Below are positions 25,882 to 36,986 of a stretch of 64,000 nucleotides of DNA, piece by piece. Below the pieces are notes generated by a model. That model was not told where the DNA came from. It saw only the letters and a list, made by a program, of their open reading frames with translations, and made no database searches. The DNA is from Rhodospirillaceae bacterium. Lineage in GTDB: Bacteria > Pseudomonadota > Alphaproteobacteria > Thalassobaculales > Thalassobaculaceae. The translations under genes and the position numbers were made by a program. The stretch lies in the NCBI GenBank assembly GCA_018401495.1, contig JAGYJX010000012.1, forward strand, positions 62,001 to 126,000. Reading direction: 5' to 3'. Position 1 is the first letter of the stretch; the number at the start of each line of letters is the position of its first letter.

Positions 25882-27632
25882 ATGGAACGCCTCGACACCG
25901 ATATCCTGATCCTGGGCGCCGGCGGCGCCGGGTTGTTCGCCGCGCTGCACGCCCTGCAGGCCGACCCGGAGCTGGAGGTTACCGTCGCGGTCAAGGGCCT
26001 GATGGGCAAGTGCGGCTGCACCCGCATGGTGCAGGGCGGCTTCAACGTCGCGCTGGCCCCGACCGACAGTCTCGAACGCCACTTCATGGACACCATCGTC
26101 GGCGGCAAGTGGCTGCCGCGCCAGGATCTCGCCTGGCGGCTGGTGGAGGGCGCGGTCGAGCGCATCCGCGAGCTGGAGAACGAGCTCGGCTGCTTCTTCG
26201 ACCGCAACCCCGACGGCTCGCTGCACCAGAAGGCGTTCGCCGGCCAGTCCTTCGACCGCACCGTCCACAAGGGCGACCTGACCGGCATCGAGATCGTCAA
26301 CCGGCTGATGGAGCAGGTCTGGGCGCGCGGCGTGCGGCGCCTGGAGGAGCATCGCGCGATCGAGCTGGTCATGGCGGCCGACGGGTCCGGCCTGGCGGGG
26401 GCGCTGCTGATCGACATGCGCACCGGCCGCTACCGGCTGGTGCGGGCCCGCGCCGTGCTGCTGGCGACCGGCGGCGGGCCGACCATGTACCTCTACCACA
26501 CGCCGTCCGGCGACAAGGCCTGCGACGGCATGGCGATGGCGCTGCGCCTCGGCCTGCCGCTGCGCGACATGGAGATGGTGCAGTTCCACCCGACCGGCCT
26601 GCTGGCCGGGCCCGACACCCGGATGACCGGGACGGTGCTCGAGGAAGGGCTGCGCGGCGCCGGCGGCTATCTGCTGAACGGCGACGGCCGCCGCTTCATG
26701 GCCGACTACGACCGCGCCGGCGAGCGCGCCACCCGCGACGTCGTCAGCCGCTCCATCTACCGCGAGATGCGCGCCGGCCGCACCACGCCGATGGGCGGGG
26801 TGTGGATCGAGATGAAGCACCTCGGGCCGGAGAACGTCGCCCGGCGCTTCCCCGGCATGGTCAAGCGCTGCGCCGATTGCGGGTTCGACCTGGCCGGCGG
26901 CCGGGTCGAGGTGGTGCCGACCGCCCACTACATGATGGGCGGCGTCGAGTTCGAGATCGACACCGCGACGGCGATCCCCGGCCTGTTCGCCGCCGGCGAG
27001 GATTGCGGCGGCGTCCACGGCGCCAACCGGCTTGGCGGCAACGGGGTCGCCAATTCGACGGTGTTCGGCGGGATCGCCGGCGACGTGATGGCCGCCCGGG
27101 TGCGGCGCGGCTCGGCCCTGCCGGAACCCGACTCGCGCCGCCATCGACGCCGCCGTCGCCCGCGCCGAGGCGCCGTTCGCGCTGGTGCCGGGCGACCTCG
27201 GCGAGCTGCGCGAGCGGCTTTGGACCCTGATGTGGGACGAGGTCGGGATCCTGCGCATCCGCCGACGGCCTGCGGCGCGGCCTCGCCGGCCTGGAAGCGC
27301 TGCGCGCCGAACTGCACCGCACCGGCCTCGCCGACGGCGACCGCGCCTTCAACCTGACCTGGCACGACTGGCTGAACCTGGAGAGCCAGATCGCGGTCTC
27401 CGAGGTCATCGCGGTCGCGGCGCTGGCCCGCGAGGACAGCCGCGGCGCGCATTTCCGCGAGGACCATCCGGAGACCGGCGACCTGGACGCCTCGGCCTTC
27501 ACCCGCGTCACCCGCGACGCCGACGGCCGCCCGGCGCTGGCGATGGTGCCGGTCGACTTCACCGTGGTGAAGCCGGGCGAGAGCCTGATCGACGACGATG
27601 CCGGGGCACCGCCGGCGAGCGCGGCGGGCTGA
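25882..27632 (+). CDS. fumarate reductase/succinate dehydrogenase-like flavoprotein (A), frame broken twice
   Basis: The FAD-binding start is ILILGAGGAGLFAALHAL. The position aligned with the covalent FAD-linking histidine of SdhA/FrdA (SHTVAAEGG) reads GCTRMVQGG, so the histidine is a cysteine (C46) and FAD is probably not covalently attached. Active-site blocks QFHPTGLLAG, GLRGAGGYLLN, GRRFMADY, TAHYMMGGVEFE and HGANRLGGNGVANSTVFGG are present. The frame changes near 27135 and 27262, after which the helical C-terminal domain continues (RAFNLTWHDWLNLESQIAVS). Joined length is about 583 residues. Gene order B-C-D-A is distinct from the usual sdhCDAB set, so this is likely a second complex with a special role, for example fumarate reduction. 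Confidence 0.82.
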
Positions 27633-27800
27633 GCGCTCAAGCCCGCCGTCAGGCCCGTGCCGCGGCGGTCGCGGCTTCGTCGTCCCCGGGAGAGCGTCCC
27701 GGCCGGGGTTGGGGCGCGCCGCGGTGCCGCCAGCGACGATCCGCCCTGGTAAATGCTCCGTCTGCCCGCCACACTGCAGCAGGCTGAGGGCGGGCGATCG

Positions 27801-29103
27801 ATGAAGTTCCATCCTGAACGCGAGGCGTTGACTCTGGAGCTGCACGACCGGCCGTTCCGGCCGATGTCGGCGCCGCTGCGGGTCTCCCATCTGGCGATCG
27901 CCACCGGCGAGCGCGGCGGGGCCCGCGACCACGTCCAGTTCGCCTCGCTGTGCCGGCGCTACGGCAAGGCCGAGCCGGCGCCCGGCGCCAAGCACTTCAC
28001 GGTCGATCTCGGACCGTTCGTGGTGAAGTGGGAACGCCACACCGAGTTCTCGACCTACACCCTGATGCGCGAGGAACCGATCGAGCACCCGTTCGACGAG
28101 ACGGTGTTCGACCTGGTGCCGGCGGAGTGGGTCGAGCGGCTGTTCGGCGACGTCCTGGTCGCGGTCAACCTGACCGTGACCACCGACGCCGGCCAGCCGG
28201 TCAGACCCCAACCGGCTGTCGCGCTGGTTCGACGGCAACCCGGTGTTCGGCTGCGCGCTTGCCGCCGGGGAGGGCCAGCTCTACGGCGATCTGCGCGCCC
28301 ACGACGGCGGCTTCGAGCGCCTGCTGGTCCGGGTCGGCGCGATCGAGCCGATGCTGCTCGGCCAGTTGGTGCAGCGGGTGCTGGAAGTGATCACCTACGC
28401 CCGCTTCGCGATGCTGTCGCTGCCGATCGCCCGCGCCGCCAGCCCGCGCCTCGAAGGCATCGAGCGCGGCTTGGCCGAGGTCGCCGAAACCCTCGCCGAC
28501 GGCGGCCGGCGGCTGAGCGACGAGGCGTTGCTCACGCAGCTCTCCGGGCTCTCGGCCGAACTGGAGGAGGTGGTCGCCGCCTCCAACTACCGCTACGGCG
28601 CCAGCATCGCCTACGCCGAGATCGTCGAGAACCGGCTGGAGAACCTGCAATCCTCGGCCATCGACGGCCATATCGAGCTGTTCGGCTACCTGATGCGCCG
28701 GCTGTCGCCGGCGATGCGCACCTGCGCCTCGGTCGCGACCCGCCAGGAGGCCCTGTCGCGCCGCGCCAACCGGCTTTCCAGCCTGCTGCGCACCGGCATC
28801 GAGGTCCAGCTGGAGGCGCAGAACCGCGACCTGCTGGAATCCATGAACCGCCGGGCCGCCCAGGCGCTCGCCCTGCAGCGAACCGTCGAGAGCCTGTCGG
28901 TGGTGGCGGTCAGCTACTACGCGCTCGGCCTGGTCAAGTCGGCGCTGGACGGGCTGGCGAAAGCCGACCGGCTCGGCGGCGTCGACCCGACGGTGGCCAC
29001 CGCGCTCGCCCTGCCGCTGGTGGTCGCGGCGATCTGGCTCGGCACCCGCCGCCTCACCCACCGCGTGCTCGGGCAGCCGAAGACCGGCGGCGATTCCGGC
29101 TGA
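27801..29103 (+). CDS. DUF3422 family membrane-anchored protein, frame broken
   Basis: The protein starts HPEREALTLELHDRPFRPMS and contains VVKWERHTEFSTYTLMRE, both typical of DUF3422. After a frame change near 28205 it continues with long helices (SGLSAELEEVVAASNYRYGA, SIAYAEIVENRLENLQ) and ends with two membrane helices (SVVAVSYYALGLVKSALDGL, TALALPLVVAAIWLGTRRL). Length is about 433 residues, normal for the family. The overall design, an N-terminal soluble domain, coiled region and two C-terminal helices, resembles CorA-like or stator-like proteins, but function is unknown. It follows the flavoprotein by about 170 bases. Confidence 0.8.
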
Positions 29104-29130
29104 GCGCAATCCCGCCACGGCGTCTCCCGG

Positions 29131-30129
29131 TCAAGGGGTCTCCCAGCGCCCGCTGGTCTCCGAGCGGAACAGCGCGTCGAGCACACGCATGTTCAGGATT
29201 GCATCCTCGACCCCCCAGGGCAGGCTCTCCTGGCCGAGCACGGCGCGGCTGAAAGCTTCGGCCTGCACAGTAAACTGGTCGCTCGCCGGTATCGTCTCCA
29301 CGACCGCGCTCGATCCGTCGGCTGCGCTGCCGTCGTCGAGCAGGATGCGGGTCGCCTCGCCTTGCGGTGCGTTGACCGGGATCACGATCTCCAGGCGGGC
29401 GACGGTGCCGAGCACCTGCAGCCTCTGGTAGCGCGTCGCCTGGGTCGAGACGGCGAAGGTGAGATGGCGTGCTTTTCCGAAATCGAGGATCGCGCTGCTC
29501 AGCCGGTCGGTCCCGAAGGCCGGGTCGCGGTCGACCAGAGCGATCGCGCGCAGCGGTTCGGCGTCCAGCAGGAAACGGGCGCCGACGATCGGGTAGCAGC
29601 CGATGTCCATCAACGCGCCGCCGCCGGTCTCCAGGCGGTTGCGGATGTTGGCCGGATCCGGGTTGTTGTAGGCGAACAGCATCTGCAGCGCCCTCACCTC
29701 GCCGAGGCGGCCGGAGCGCACGATCTCGCGGGCCCGGATCCATTGCGGATGGAAGCGCACCATGAACGCCTCCATCACCAGCCGGTCCTTCGGGCAGGCC
29801 CGCAGCGCCTCGGCGTCGGCGGCGGTCATGGCGATCGGCTTCTCGCACAGCACGTGCTTGCCGGCGCGGACCGCCCGCAGCGTCCACTCGACGTGCAGGT
29901 GGTTCGGCAGCGGGTTGTAGATCACCTGGATCGCCGGGTCGGCCAGCAGTTCCTCGTAGGAGCCGTAGGCGGTCGGAATGCCGAGCCGGTCGGCGGCGGC
30001 CCGCGCCTTGGCGGGATCGCGCGACGCGATCGCCGCGACCTCGACGTTGCTCGCCTTCAGCATTCCCGGGATCACCCGGTCGAGGCCGATCTTGGCGGCC
30101 CCGAGCACGCCCCACTTCACCCGCGACAT
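29131..30129 (-). CDS. Gfo/Idh/MocA-family oxidoreductase
   Basis: The 332-residue protein has an N-terminal NAD(P)-binding fold (VKWGVLGAAKIGLDRVIPGM) and the family EKP motif in HVLCEKPIAMTAADAEAL near residue 90-107. GGGALMDIGCYPIVGARFLL carries the usual catalytic-site aspartate and glycine-rich loop. Members oxidise or reduce sugars, inositols or trans-dihydrodiols. It lies directly downstream of the GH15 and GH144-like genes on the same strand with a 50-base gap, so a role in processing a glucose-derived product of those enzymes is plausible. The ATG at 30129 starts the Rossmann fold. Confidence 0.85.
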   Translation of the reverse strand: MSRVKWGVLGAAKIGLDRVIPGMLKASNVEVAAIASRDPAKARAAADRLGIPTAYGSYEELLADPAIQVIYNPLPNHLHVEWTLRAVRAGKHVLCEKPIAMTAADAEALRACPKDRLVMEAFMVRFHPQWIRAREIVRSGRLGEVRALQMLFAYNNPDPANIRNRLETGGGALMDIGCYPIVGARFLLDAEPLRAIALVDRDPAFGTDRLSSAILDFGKARHLTFAVSTQATRYQRLQVLGTVARLEIVIPVNAPQGEATRILLDDGSAADGSSAVVETIPASDQFTVQAEAFSRAVLGQESLPWGVEDAILNMRVLDALFRSETSGRWETP

Positions 30130-30179
30130 GATCGCCTCCGGTTGTCCGTCAAGGAGCGGACCGTATAGCCCATTCGGCC

Positions 30180-31527
30180 CTACCGATGTCGACCGGCGGC
30201 GCGGGCGGCGACAGCCGTGACGAAGGCGGCGTGGCTCCAGGAGAGATCCGCGGCCGAACGCGGAGCCCCGGTCACCCGATCCAGCTGCTCCGGCAGGGCG
30301 CCGTCTTCCGGCAGGAACCGCCGGGCGAAGGCCAGGACCGCGTCGCCCCGGACCAGGGAGTCGTCGGCGCCCGTGCCGCCGCCGGCGGCACGGCGATAGT
30401 GGTACTCGGCCAGCCCGAAACAGCACGGCAGGAAGGCGCCGCCGTCGTGGTAGGTGTCGCCCGCGTAGCGGCCGGAGCAGCACGCCGTCGGCCGGGGCGC
30501 GGCCGGCGTTGACCGGCAGATAGCCGGCGAAGAACCCCTGCAGGCGGTCGACCGTCGCCTCGACCCGCGGGTCGAGAACGCTGAACGGACCGTCGGTCAG
30601 GCCCGCGTGCAGCACGGCCAACAGGACGACGCTGTCCAGGCTCTTGGCGGGGCTCAGTCGGGCCCCGGCAGGCGGCTGCGGTAGAAGCCGTCGGCCGGCG
30701 ACCAGAAGCCGTGCAGCGCCAGGGCCAGCGCGTCGGCGCCGGCGGCGTACCGCTTCGCCAGCCGCGGGTGCCCGCCGGCCGCCGCCCAGGACGCCGCCCG
30801 GGCCAGGGCCGCGTGCTGCACCAGCCGGGTGTAGAAGTGCTGGCCCGTCTCCTCCTCCCACGGGTCGTAGGACGGCTCGCCGAGGCGGGCGAGAGCGCGG
30901 TAGCCGAGATCGACCGCGAGCAGCCTCCCGGCCCGCCGTCGGTCCCGCTCTCCCCGGCAGGGCGTCGCCGGCCAGCATGTCGAGGGTTCGCAGCGCCCGC
31001 AGCGCCGGCCCGTCGTCCTGCGGCCGGCTCCAGCGCATCAGGTCGAGACTGCCGTCAGGGTGAAAGCGCACCTCGCCCGGGAGGGTCGAGCGCGTCGCAC
31101 CGCCGCCAGTTCCCGCGCGCGCCGCAGGTAGCCCTGGAGGTGCGGCAGGAGGACGGGCGGCCACGCTTCGGACGCCACCGCGCGGCCGCCGTCCAGGCGC
31201 TGCAGCGCGCCGTCGAACGCGATCGCCTCGGCGAAGCGGGCGCGCGCCGCAGCCGGCAGGCGACCCAGTCGGTGCAGGACCAGCAGGGCGCGCGCACCAC
31301 GACGGCCGAATCGCGCAGCCAATGGAAGAAGTAGTTCGGCTCGCCCGGACCGGCGCCCGGCGCCGCCAGCTACCGACCCGGGCGCCGGGCACCATGACCT
31401 GCCCGAACCCGCGGCCCCGGATGGGCGAGGCCGGTCGCCGACACCTGCCGCCGAGCAGCCGGGCAATGGAGACCGGCAGCCGGCGCTCGATCCAGGCGTC
31501 CAGTACGAGCGGTTCCGGGTCCGTCAC
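30180..31527 (-). CDS. GH15 glucoamylase-type glycoside hydrolase, frame broken about six times
   Basis: Read across frames, the protein contains FGQVMVPGARVGSW, then PNYFFHWLRDSAVVVR, the GH15 substrate-loop signature, WEEETGQHFYTRLVQHAALA with the likely general-acid glutamate, AKSLDSVVLLAVLHAGLTDG, FSVLDPRVEATVDRLQGFFA, RYAGDTYHDGGAF and PEQLDRVTGAPRSAADLSWS with the second glutamate region. Frame changes fall near 31368, 31297, 31080, 30955, 30662 and 30480. The joined length of about 448 residues and order of motifs match fungal-type GH15 glucoamylases, which release glucose from the non-reducing end of alpha-glucans. There is no signal peptide at the ATG at 31527, which overlaps the previous stop as ATGA. 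The number of breaks makes residue details uncertain. Confidence 0.72.
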
Positions 31528-32790
31528 GGCGAGCCCTCGCGGTCGATCGCCGGGCTGGTGAAGCCGAGCCGGGTCAGGCCCCGGCGCGCCTCCGGGGCGC
31601 TCATGAACAGCCGCCAGAGCAGCCCGGTGCGGTGATTCTCGATCATGCAGACGATCGGGCCCTGGTCGATCGCCAGATAGGAGGTGGCGTACCAGCCGCG
31701 GGTCTGGTTGAAGGCGTCGGTGAAGCCGTAGCGCCCCCAGATCCGGTCACCCAGCGTTTCCCGGAAGTGCCGCAGCGCCCGCATCGACGCTTCCGGCCAG
31801 TAGGGAAGGCTGGCGACCGCCGCGGTCGGGGTCACCACACCGCGGTCGTTGGCGGGGTCGTGGGCCCCGTAGCTGTCCTCGTTGTCGCTGGCGGTCAGGC
31901 CCCAGCAATCGGCGCCGTAGCCCTGGAAGCCATTGGGATTCAGCCGCCCGTGCGCCTCGTGGATCCGCACATGGGCACGGTTCTGTTCCCAGTAGTCGGC
32001 GTAGCGGTCGACCAGCCCGCGCGGGTCGATGCCGAGGAACGAGTAGTGCGCGAAGAACAGCGGCCCGCCATAGGCCGGGCCGAGCGGCAATTCGATCCCG
32101 TGATAGCGGCGGCCGTTGCGGAAGTCCGGCCCGGTCGCCCATCCCTGGTGATAGACGGCGGGCTCGATGGCGTGACCGGGCGCGCCGGCCGCCAGCGCAT
32201 AGGTGATCAGGCACTCGTTCCAGCCGCGGATCGGGTGGTTCATCGCCCAGCCGTGACCGGGGCTCCAGTGCCAGTACAGCACGTGCTCGCCGCCGCGGGT
32301 GTGCCAGGACCACTCGACCGCGCGCCACAGACGGTCGATCCGCGCGCGCAAATCCGCCTCCCCGGCCGCCGGGCGGTCGAAGTGTTGCCGCGCCGTCAGC
32401 AGACCCTCGCATCAGGTAGGCCGTCTCGACCAGGTCGCCGCCGTCGTCGAGCCGGCTGAACGGGATCGCCGCGCCGGTGGCGCCGTTCATGAAGTGGGGG
32501 AACACGCCGTGGAAGCGCTCCGCCCGCAGCAGGAAGTCGGTCACCGCCAGCAGCCGTTCCAGCGCGGCGGACCGGGTGATCCAGCCCCGCTCGACGGCGA
32601 CGACGATCGCCATCACCCCGAAGCCGGTGCCGCCGATCGCCGCGACGTCGTCGCCGGGGTCGGCGTCGTCGCGCGCCCGGTCCCTGGCCAGCCCGCTGAC
32701 CGGGTGCGCGAAGTCCCAGAAATAGCCGAAGGTGACGCGCTGGACCTCGTCCAGCAGATCGGTGTCGGCGGTCGCGGGATCGGTTGTCAC
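31524..32790 (-). CDS. glycoamylase-domain / GH144-like glucanase, frame broken
   Basis: The protein opens LLDEVQRVTFGYFWDFAHPV, and continues GGTGFGVMAIVVAVERGWI, FPHFMNG and DDGGDLVETAYLMRG; after a change near 32405 it reads WHWSPGHGWAMNHPIRGWNE, FFAHYSFLGIDPRGL, GADCWGLTASDNEDSYGAHD and RGVVTPTAAVASLPYWPEAS. These are the conserved blocks of the PF10091 glycoamylase domain, which includes GH144 endo-beta-1,2-glucanases and the processing domain of cyclic beta-1,2-glucan synthases. Length is about 422 residues with no signal peptide. The GTG start at 32790 overlaps the ABC gene stop as GTGA and its own stop overlaps the GH15 start. Beta-1,2-glucan is the likely substrate but this is by family only. 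Confidence 0.8.
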
Positions 32791-34574
32791 GGTGTCTCCC
32801 CTCCCGCCGGCGCGTCCATCATCAGCATCACCCGCGAGCCGATCGGCGCCGCCGCTCTCGACCGGCCGATCGCCAGCACGGCGGTGCCGGCCAGTTCCCG
32901 ATCGAAGATGCCGCAGAGGTCGACCCGGCGCGCTTCCTCCAGCGCGTTCAGCGGGTCGTCCATCACCACCCATTTCGGGCGGCGCAACAACAGGCGGGCG
33001 AAGGCGAGGCTCTGCTGCTCGTCGATCGCCAGTTCCTTGTCCCAGCGCCTCACCTCGTCGAGATGGCCGAGCAGATGGCGCAAGCCGACCCGCTCGACGG
33101 CGGCCCGCAGGTCGGCCTCCGGGACGCGTTCGTCCGGGGTCGGGTAGCGCTAGCGCCCGGCGCAGGCTGCCGATCGGCAGGTACGGCCGCGACGGCAGGG
33201 AACGCCATCTCCCTCCGCCGGCGGCAGCAGGACCCGACCCGCTCCCCACGGCCACAGCCCGGCGATGGCTCGGAACAGCATGGATTTTCCGCTGCCCGGG
33301 CCGCCAATGACCGTGATCCGCTCGCCGGGCGCCAGGTCGAGGTCACCCTCGGCCAGGACGACCTCCTTGTCGGGAAGCTCGACCCGCAGCCCGTCCAGCG
33401 CCAGATGGCCCTCGGGATGCGGGGTCACCTCGATCCGCCCGGCGCGATCCACCAGCGGATCGAGTCCCGGCAGCATCAGGCGCAGGGCCATCACCCGGTG
33501 CAGGGTCGCGCGCCAGTCGGCGATCCGGGCGAAGTTCTCGACGAACCAGCGCATCGAGGTCTGCACCTGCAGGAAGGCGCCGGCCACCATCATCAGCTCG
33601 CCGAAGCTGAGCATTCCGCTGAAGTAGCCCGGCGCGGCGGCGATGATCGGCACCACCAGGGCGCCCCAGCCGTGGCCGGCGGTGACCCAGGTCAGGTCGG
33701 CGAGGCCGCGGGCGACGCGCCGCCGGATCGCCAGCGCGGCGCCGAGCGCGGCGGTGACGTCGCGGCGGGCATCCGTCTCGCCGCCGCTGAGGCTGATCGC
33801 CTCCGACGCCTCGTCGGTGTGGACCAGCGCGAACCGGAACGTGGCCTCGCGGGCGTAGTGCTCGGCGTTGAGCGCAACCAGCGGACGGCCGATCCACCAG
33901 CTCGCCCAGGACCCGACCAGAGCGTAGGCGAGCGCGCACCACACCATGTAGCCCGGAATCTCGAGCCGCCAGTCGCCGACCGTCAGGGCCACGTCGGCCG
34001 ACAGCACCCACAGCACGCCCACGAAGCTGACCAGCAGCAGCGAGGACTGCACGATGCCGACGCCGAGATCGGCGCACAGCTCGCACAGGCGCCGGGTGTC
34101 CTCCTGAACGCGGTGATCGGGGTTTCGGCCGATCTCGCCGGACCAGCCGAGCAGATAGGGGCGACGCGGCTGCAGCCAGGCGTCCAGAAGGTCGTCCGTG
34201 ACGGCCTTGCGGAGCTCGATCTGCAGCGTCTCCCGCAGCCAGGTGTGGCCGACCTGCATGGCCACCAGCACGACCACGAGGCCGCCGAACACCATCAGCT
34301 GGGTCAGCATTGCGTCGAACTGGCGCTGGGCCAGGGCGTCGTAGAAGTCGCCCTGCCAGCTGTTCAGTCGGATCTGCCCGGCGGCGGCGGCGGCGATGAC
34401 GAGCCCGGCGGCACCCGACATCGCGTACACCCGGCGGCGGTTGGCGGCCCGGCCGACGGCGGCGAGGAAGGCCGCGACATGGCTTCCGAGCGCGCCGTCC
34501 GTCTCCGGCGGCTGCTTCGGGCCACTGGGGGCAACCTCCGGGCTTGCCGGCGCGACCAACTCTCCGACCGTCAT
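32787..34574 (-). CDS. SbmA/YddA-like ABC transporter (fused membrane and ATPase domains), frame broken
   Basis: Residues about 50-350 form a six-helix membrane domain with GQIRLNSWQGDFYDALAQRQ and LRETLQIELRKAVTDDLLD, characteristic of the ABC_membrane_2 (SbmA, BacA, YddA, ABCD) group. The ATPase follows with Walker A GGPGSGKS at 424-431. Near 33205 and 33150 the frame changes, then DEQQSLAFARLLLRRPKWVV and MDDPLNALEEARR follow. Two oddities: the ABC signature is poor (AIDEQQ in place of LSGGEQ) and the catalytic glutamate after Walker B is aspartate (MDDP). Joined length is about 595 residues. It lies at the head of the GH144-GH15 operon and may move a glucan-derived or peptide substrate. 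The ATG at 34574 is divergent from the GH3 gene. Confidence 0.78.
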
Positions 34575-34710
34575 GGCCGTTGCGATCCCCGCTCAGCCGG
34601 CGCGCGTTTTCGTGCGGCACGGAACCGGGACCGACTATATCGTAGGCTCGCGTTCCCGCGACACCCGCCGTCGTTCCCGCGGCGGGGAGACGACCAACAA
34701 CGAGCCGGCG

Positions 34711-36866
34711 GTGGCCAAGGATCTGGGGAGACTGCTGCGTCGCATGACGCTCGCCGAACGGATCGGCCAGCTCTCGATGCTGAGCGGCGATTTCACAGCC
34801 ACCGGGCCCACGCTGTCGCCGGACTTCCGCGACGCCGTCCGCGCCGGCCGGGCGGGCAGCCTCCTGAACCTGTGGGGCCGCGACGCGGTGCTCGAGGTCC
34901 AGCGGCTGGCGGTCGAGGAGACCAGGCTCGGCATTCCCCTGGTGTTCGGCTTCGACGTGCTGCACGGCCACCGCACGATCTTCCCGATCCCGCTGGCCGA
35001 GGCCGGCAGCTTCGACCCGGCGCTCTGGGAACGGACGGCGCGGCGGTCGGCCGCCGAGGCCACCGCCGACGGCATCAGCCTGACCTTCGCGCCCATGCTC
35101 GACGTCGCGCGCGATCCGCGCTGGGGCCGGATCGCCGAGAGTCCCGGCGAGGACCCCTGGCTCGCCGCCGCCTACGCGACCGCCAAGGTGCGGGGCTTCC
35201 AGGGCAACGACCTCGCGTCCCCCGACAGCCTGCCGGCGACCGCCAAGCACTTCGGCGCCTACGGCGCTGTCGAAGGCGGCCGCGAATACGCCTCGGTCGA
35301 GGTGTCCGAGCGGACGCTCCACGAGGTTCACCTGCCGGCGTTCGCGGCGGCGGTGCGCGCCGGCGTCGCCGCCGTGATGCCGGCGCTGACCGATCTCGGC
35401 GGCGTGCCGGCGACCGCGCACGCCGCGCTGCTGCGCCGGGAACTGCGCCGCAAACTGGGTTTCGACGGCGTCATCGTCAGCGACCATTCGGCGGTCTCCG
35501 ACCTGCTGGCCCACGGCGTCGCCGGCGATCTGGCGGAGGCGGCCGCGCTGGCGCTCAAGGCCGGGGTCGACATCGACATGATGGGCCGCGCCTACGAACG
35601 CGGGCTGCCACTGGCTCTCGAACGCGGCCTGGTCTCCGAGCGCGAGATCGACGCCGCGGTGCGGCGGGTGCTGCGCTGGAAGCGGCGGCTCGGGCTGTTC
35701 GACGATCCGTACCGCGGGCTCTCGGCCGCCCCGGTCGCGGTCGCCGCCCCCTGGACCGGGCGCTCGCCCGCGAGGCCGCCCGCCGCTCCATGGTGCTCCT
35801 CAAGAACGACGGCGATCGGCTGCCCCTGTCCGGGGCGGCGCGGCGGGTGGCCGTGATCGGGCCGCTGGCGGCCGCCGGGGGTGAACTGCTCGGGCCGTGG
35901 TGGGCGGCCGGAGACCGCTCGTCCGCGGTCTCCTATCGCGACGGGCTGGCCGAAGCGCTGCCGGACCGCGAGATCCGCCACGCCGCCGGCTGCGCGACCG
36001 GTGGCGACGGTCGCGACGGCGGTGCTTCGGGCTTCGCCGAGGCGGTCGCCCTCGCGCGATGGGCCGATGTGGCGGTGGTGTGCCTCGGCGAGGCCGCCGA
36101 TCTGGCCGGCGAGGCGGCCAGCCGGGCCGACCCCGGGCTCCCCGGCCTGCAGCGAGGCCTGGCCGAGGCGGTGCTCGACACCGGCACCCCGGTCCTGCTG
36201 GTGCTGACCTCGGGCCGGCCGATCGTCGAGCCGGCGATCCTGGCGCGCGCGGCGGCGGTCATCGCCGCGTGGTTCCCCGGCATCGAGGGCGGAACGGCGC
36301 TGGCCGACCTGGTGTCGGGTCGGGCGGCGCCGAGCGGCCGGTTGGCGGTGAGCTGGCCGGCCGATCGCGGGCAGATCCCGGTGTTCTTCGGCCAGCGCCC
36401 GACCGGCCGGCCGGCGCCGGGCGACGGTGGCCGCTACGTCTCGCGCTACCTCGACCGTCCGACCGAGCCGCTCTACCCGTTCGGGCACGGCCTCGGGTAC
36501 ACCCGCTTCGCGCTCGACGGCCTGGCGGTCACGGCCGACAGCCTCGCTCCGGACCAGGAGCTCGGCGTGTCGGTCGCGGTGACCAACACCGGCGCGCGCG
36601 CCGGCGCCGAGACCGTGCTGCTGTTCCTGCACGACCCGGTGGCGAGCAGCGCCCGGCCGCTGCTGGAGCTGCGCGGCTTCCGGCGCATCGAGCTCGAGCC
36701 CGGCGAGCGCGGCACGGTCCGGTTCACGGTGCCGCCCGCGGCCTTCGACCTGCTCGATCACCGCCTGCGGCCGGCGCGGGAGCCGGGACGGGTGGAGATC
36801 CTGGTCGGCCCGTCCGCCGACCGCCACCGCCTGCTGTCGACCTGGATCGACCTGCGGCCGGCCTGA
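34711..36866 (+). CDS. GH3 beta-glucosidase (BglX-like), frame broken
   Basis: The N-terminal barrel carries LAERIGQLSMLSGDF, FGFDVLHGHRTIFPIPLAEA, APMLDVARDPRWGRIAESPG, TAKHFGAYGAVEGGREY and FDGVIVSDHSAVSDL, where the aspartate in SDH is the nucleophile of BglX-type GH3. After a change near 35750 it continues ARRSMVLLKNDGDRLPLSGA, LYPFGHGLGYTRFALDG and a fibronectin III-like end. Length is about 718 residues, normal for BglX, but there is no signal peptide, so it may act in the cytoplasm on imported or exported oligosaccharides. I chose GTG 34711; ATG 34744 (MTLAERIGQL) is the alternative. Its partner genes suggest beta-1,2-gluco-oligosaccharides such as sophorose. Confidence 0.85.
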
Positions 36867-36986
36867 CCGGGCCGCGCCGGCATCCCTGGGGAACCGCTCC
36901 GGCCGCCCCGAGGTTGTTGACGCACGGCCCTCCGAGCGCGCGTTTCGGAGCCGGGCGCGCGGCGGCGCCGCAGGGGATCGACGATC

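Noticed and set aside
32784..36866. Open frame of 1360 codons on the plus strand
   Set aside because: Only its last third matches a family (the C-terminal half of GH3). The first part is antisense to the ABC gene, so it is not one protein.
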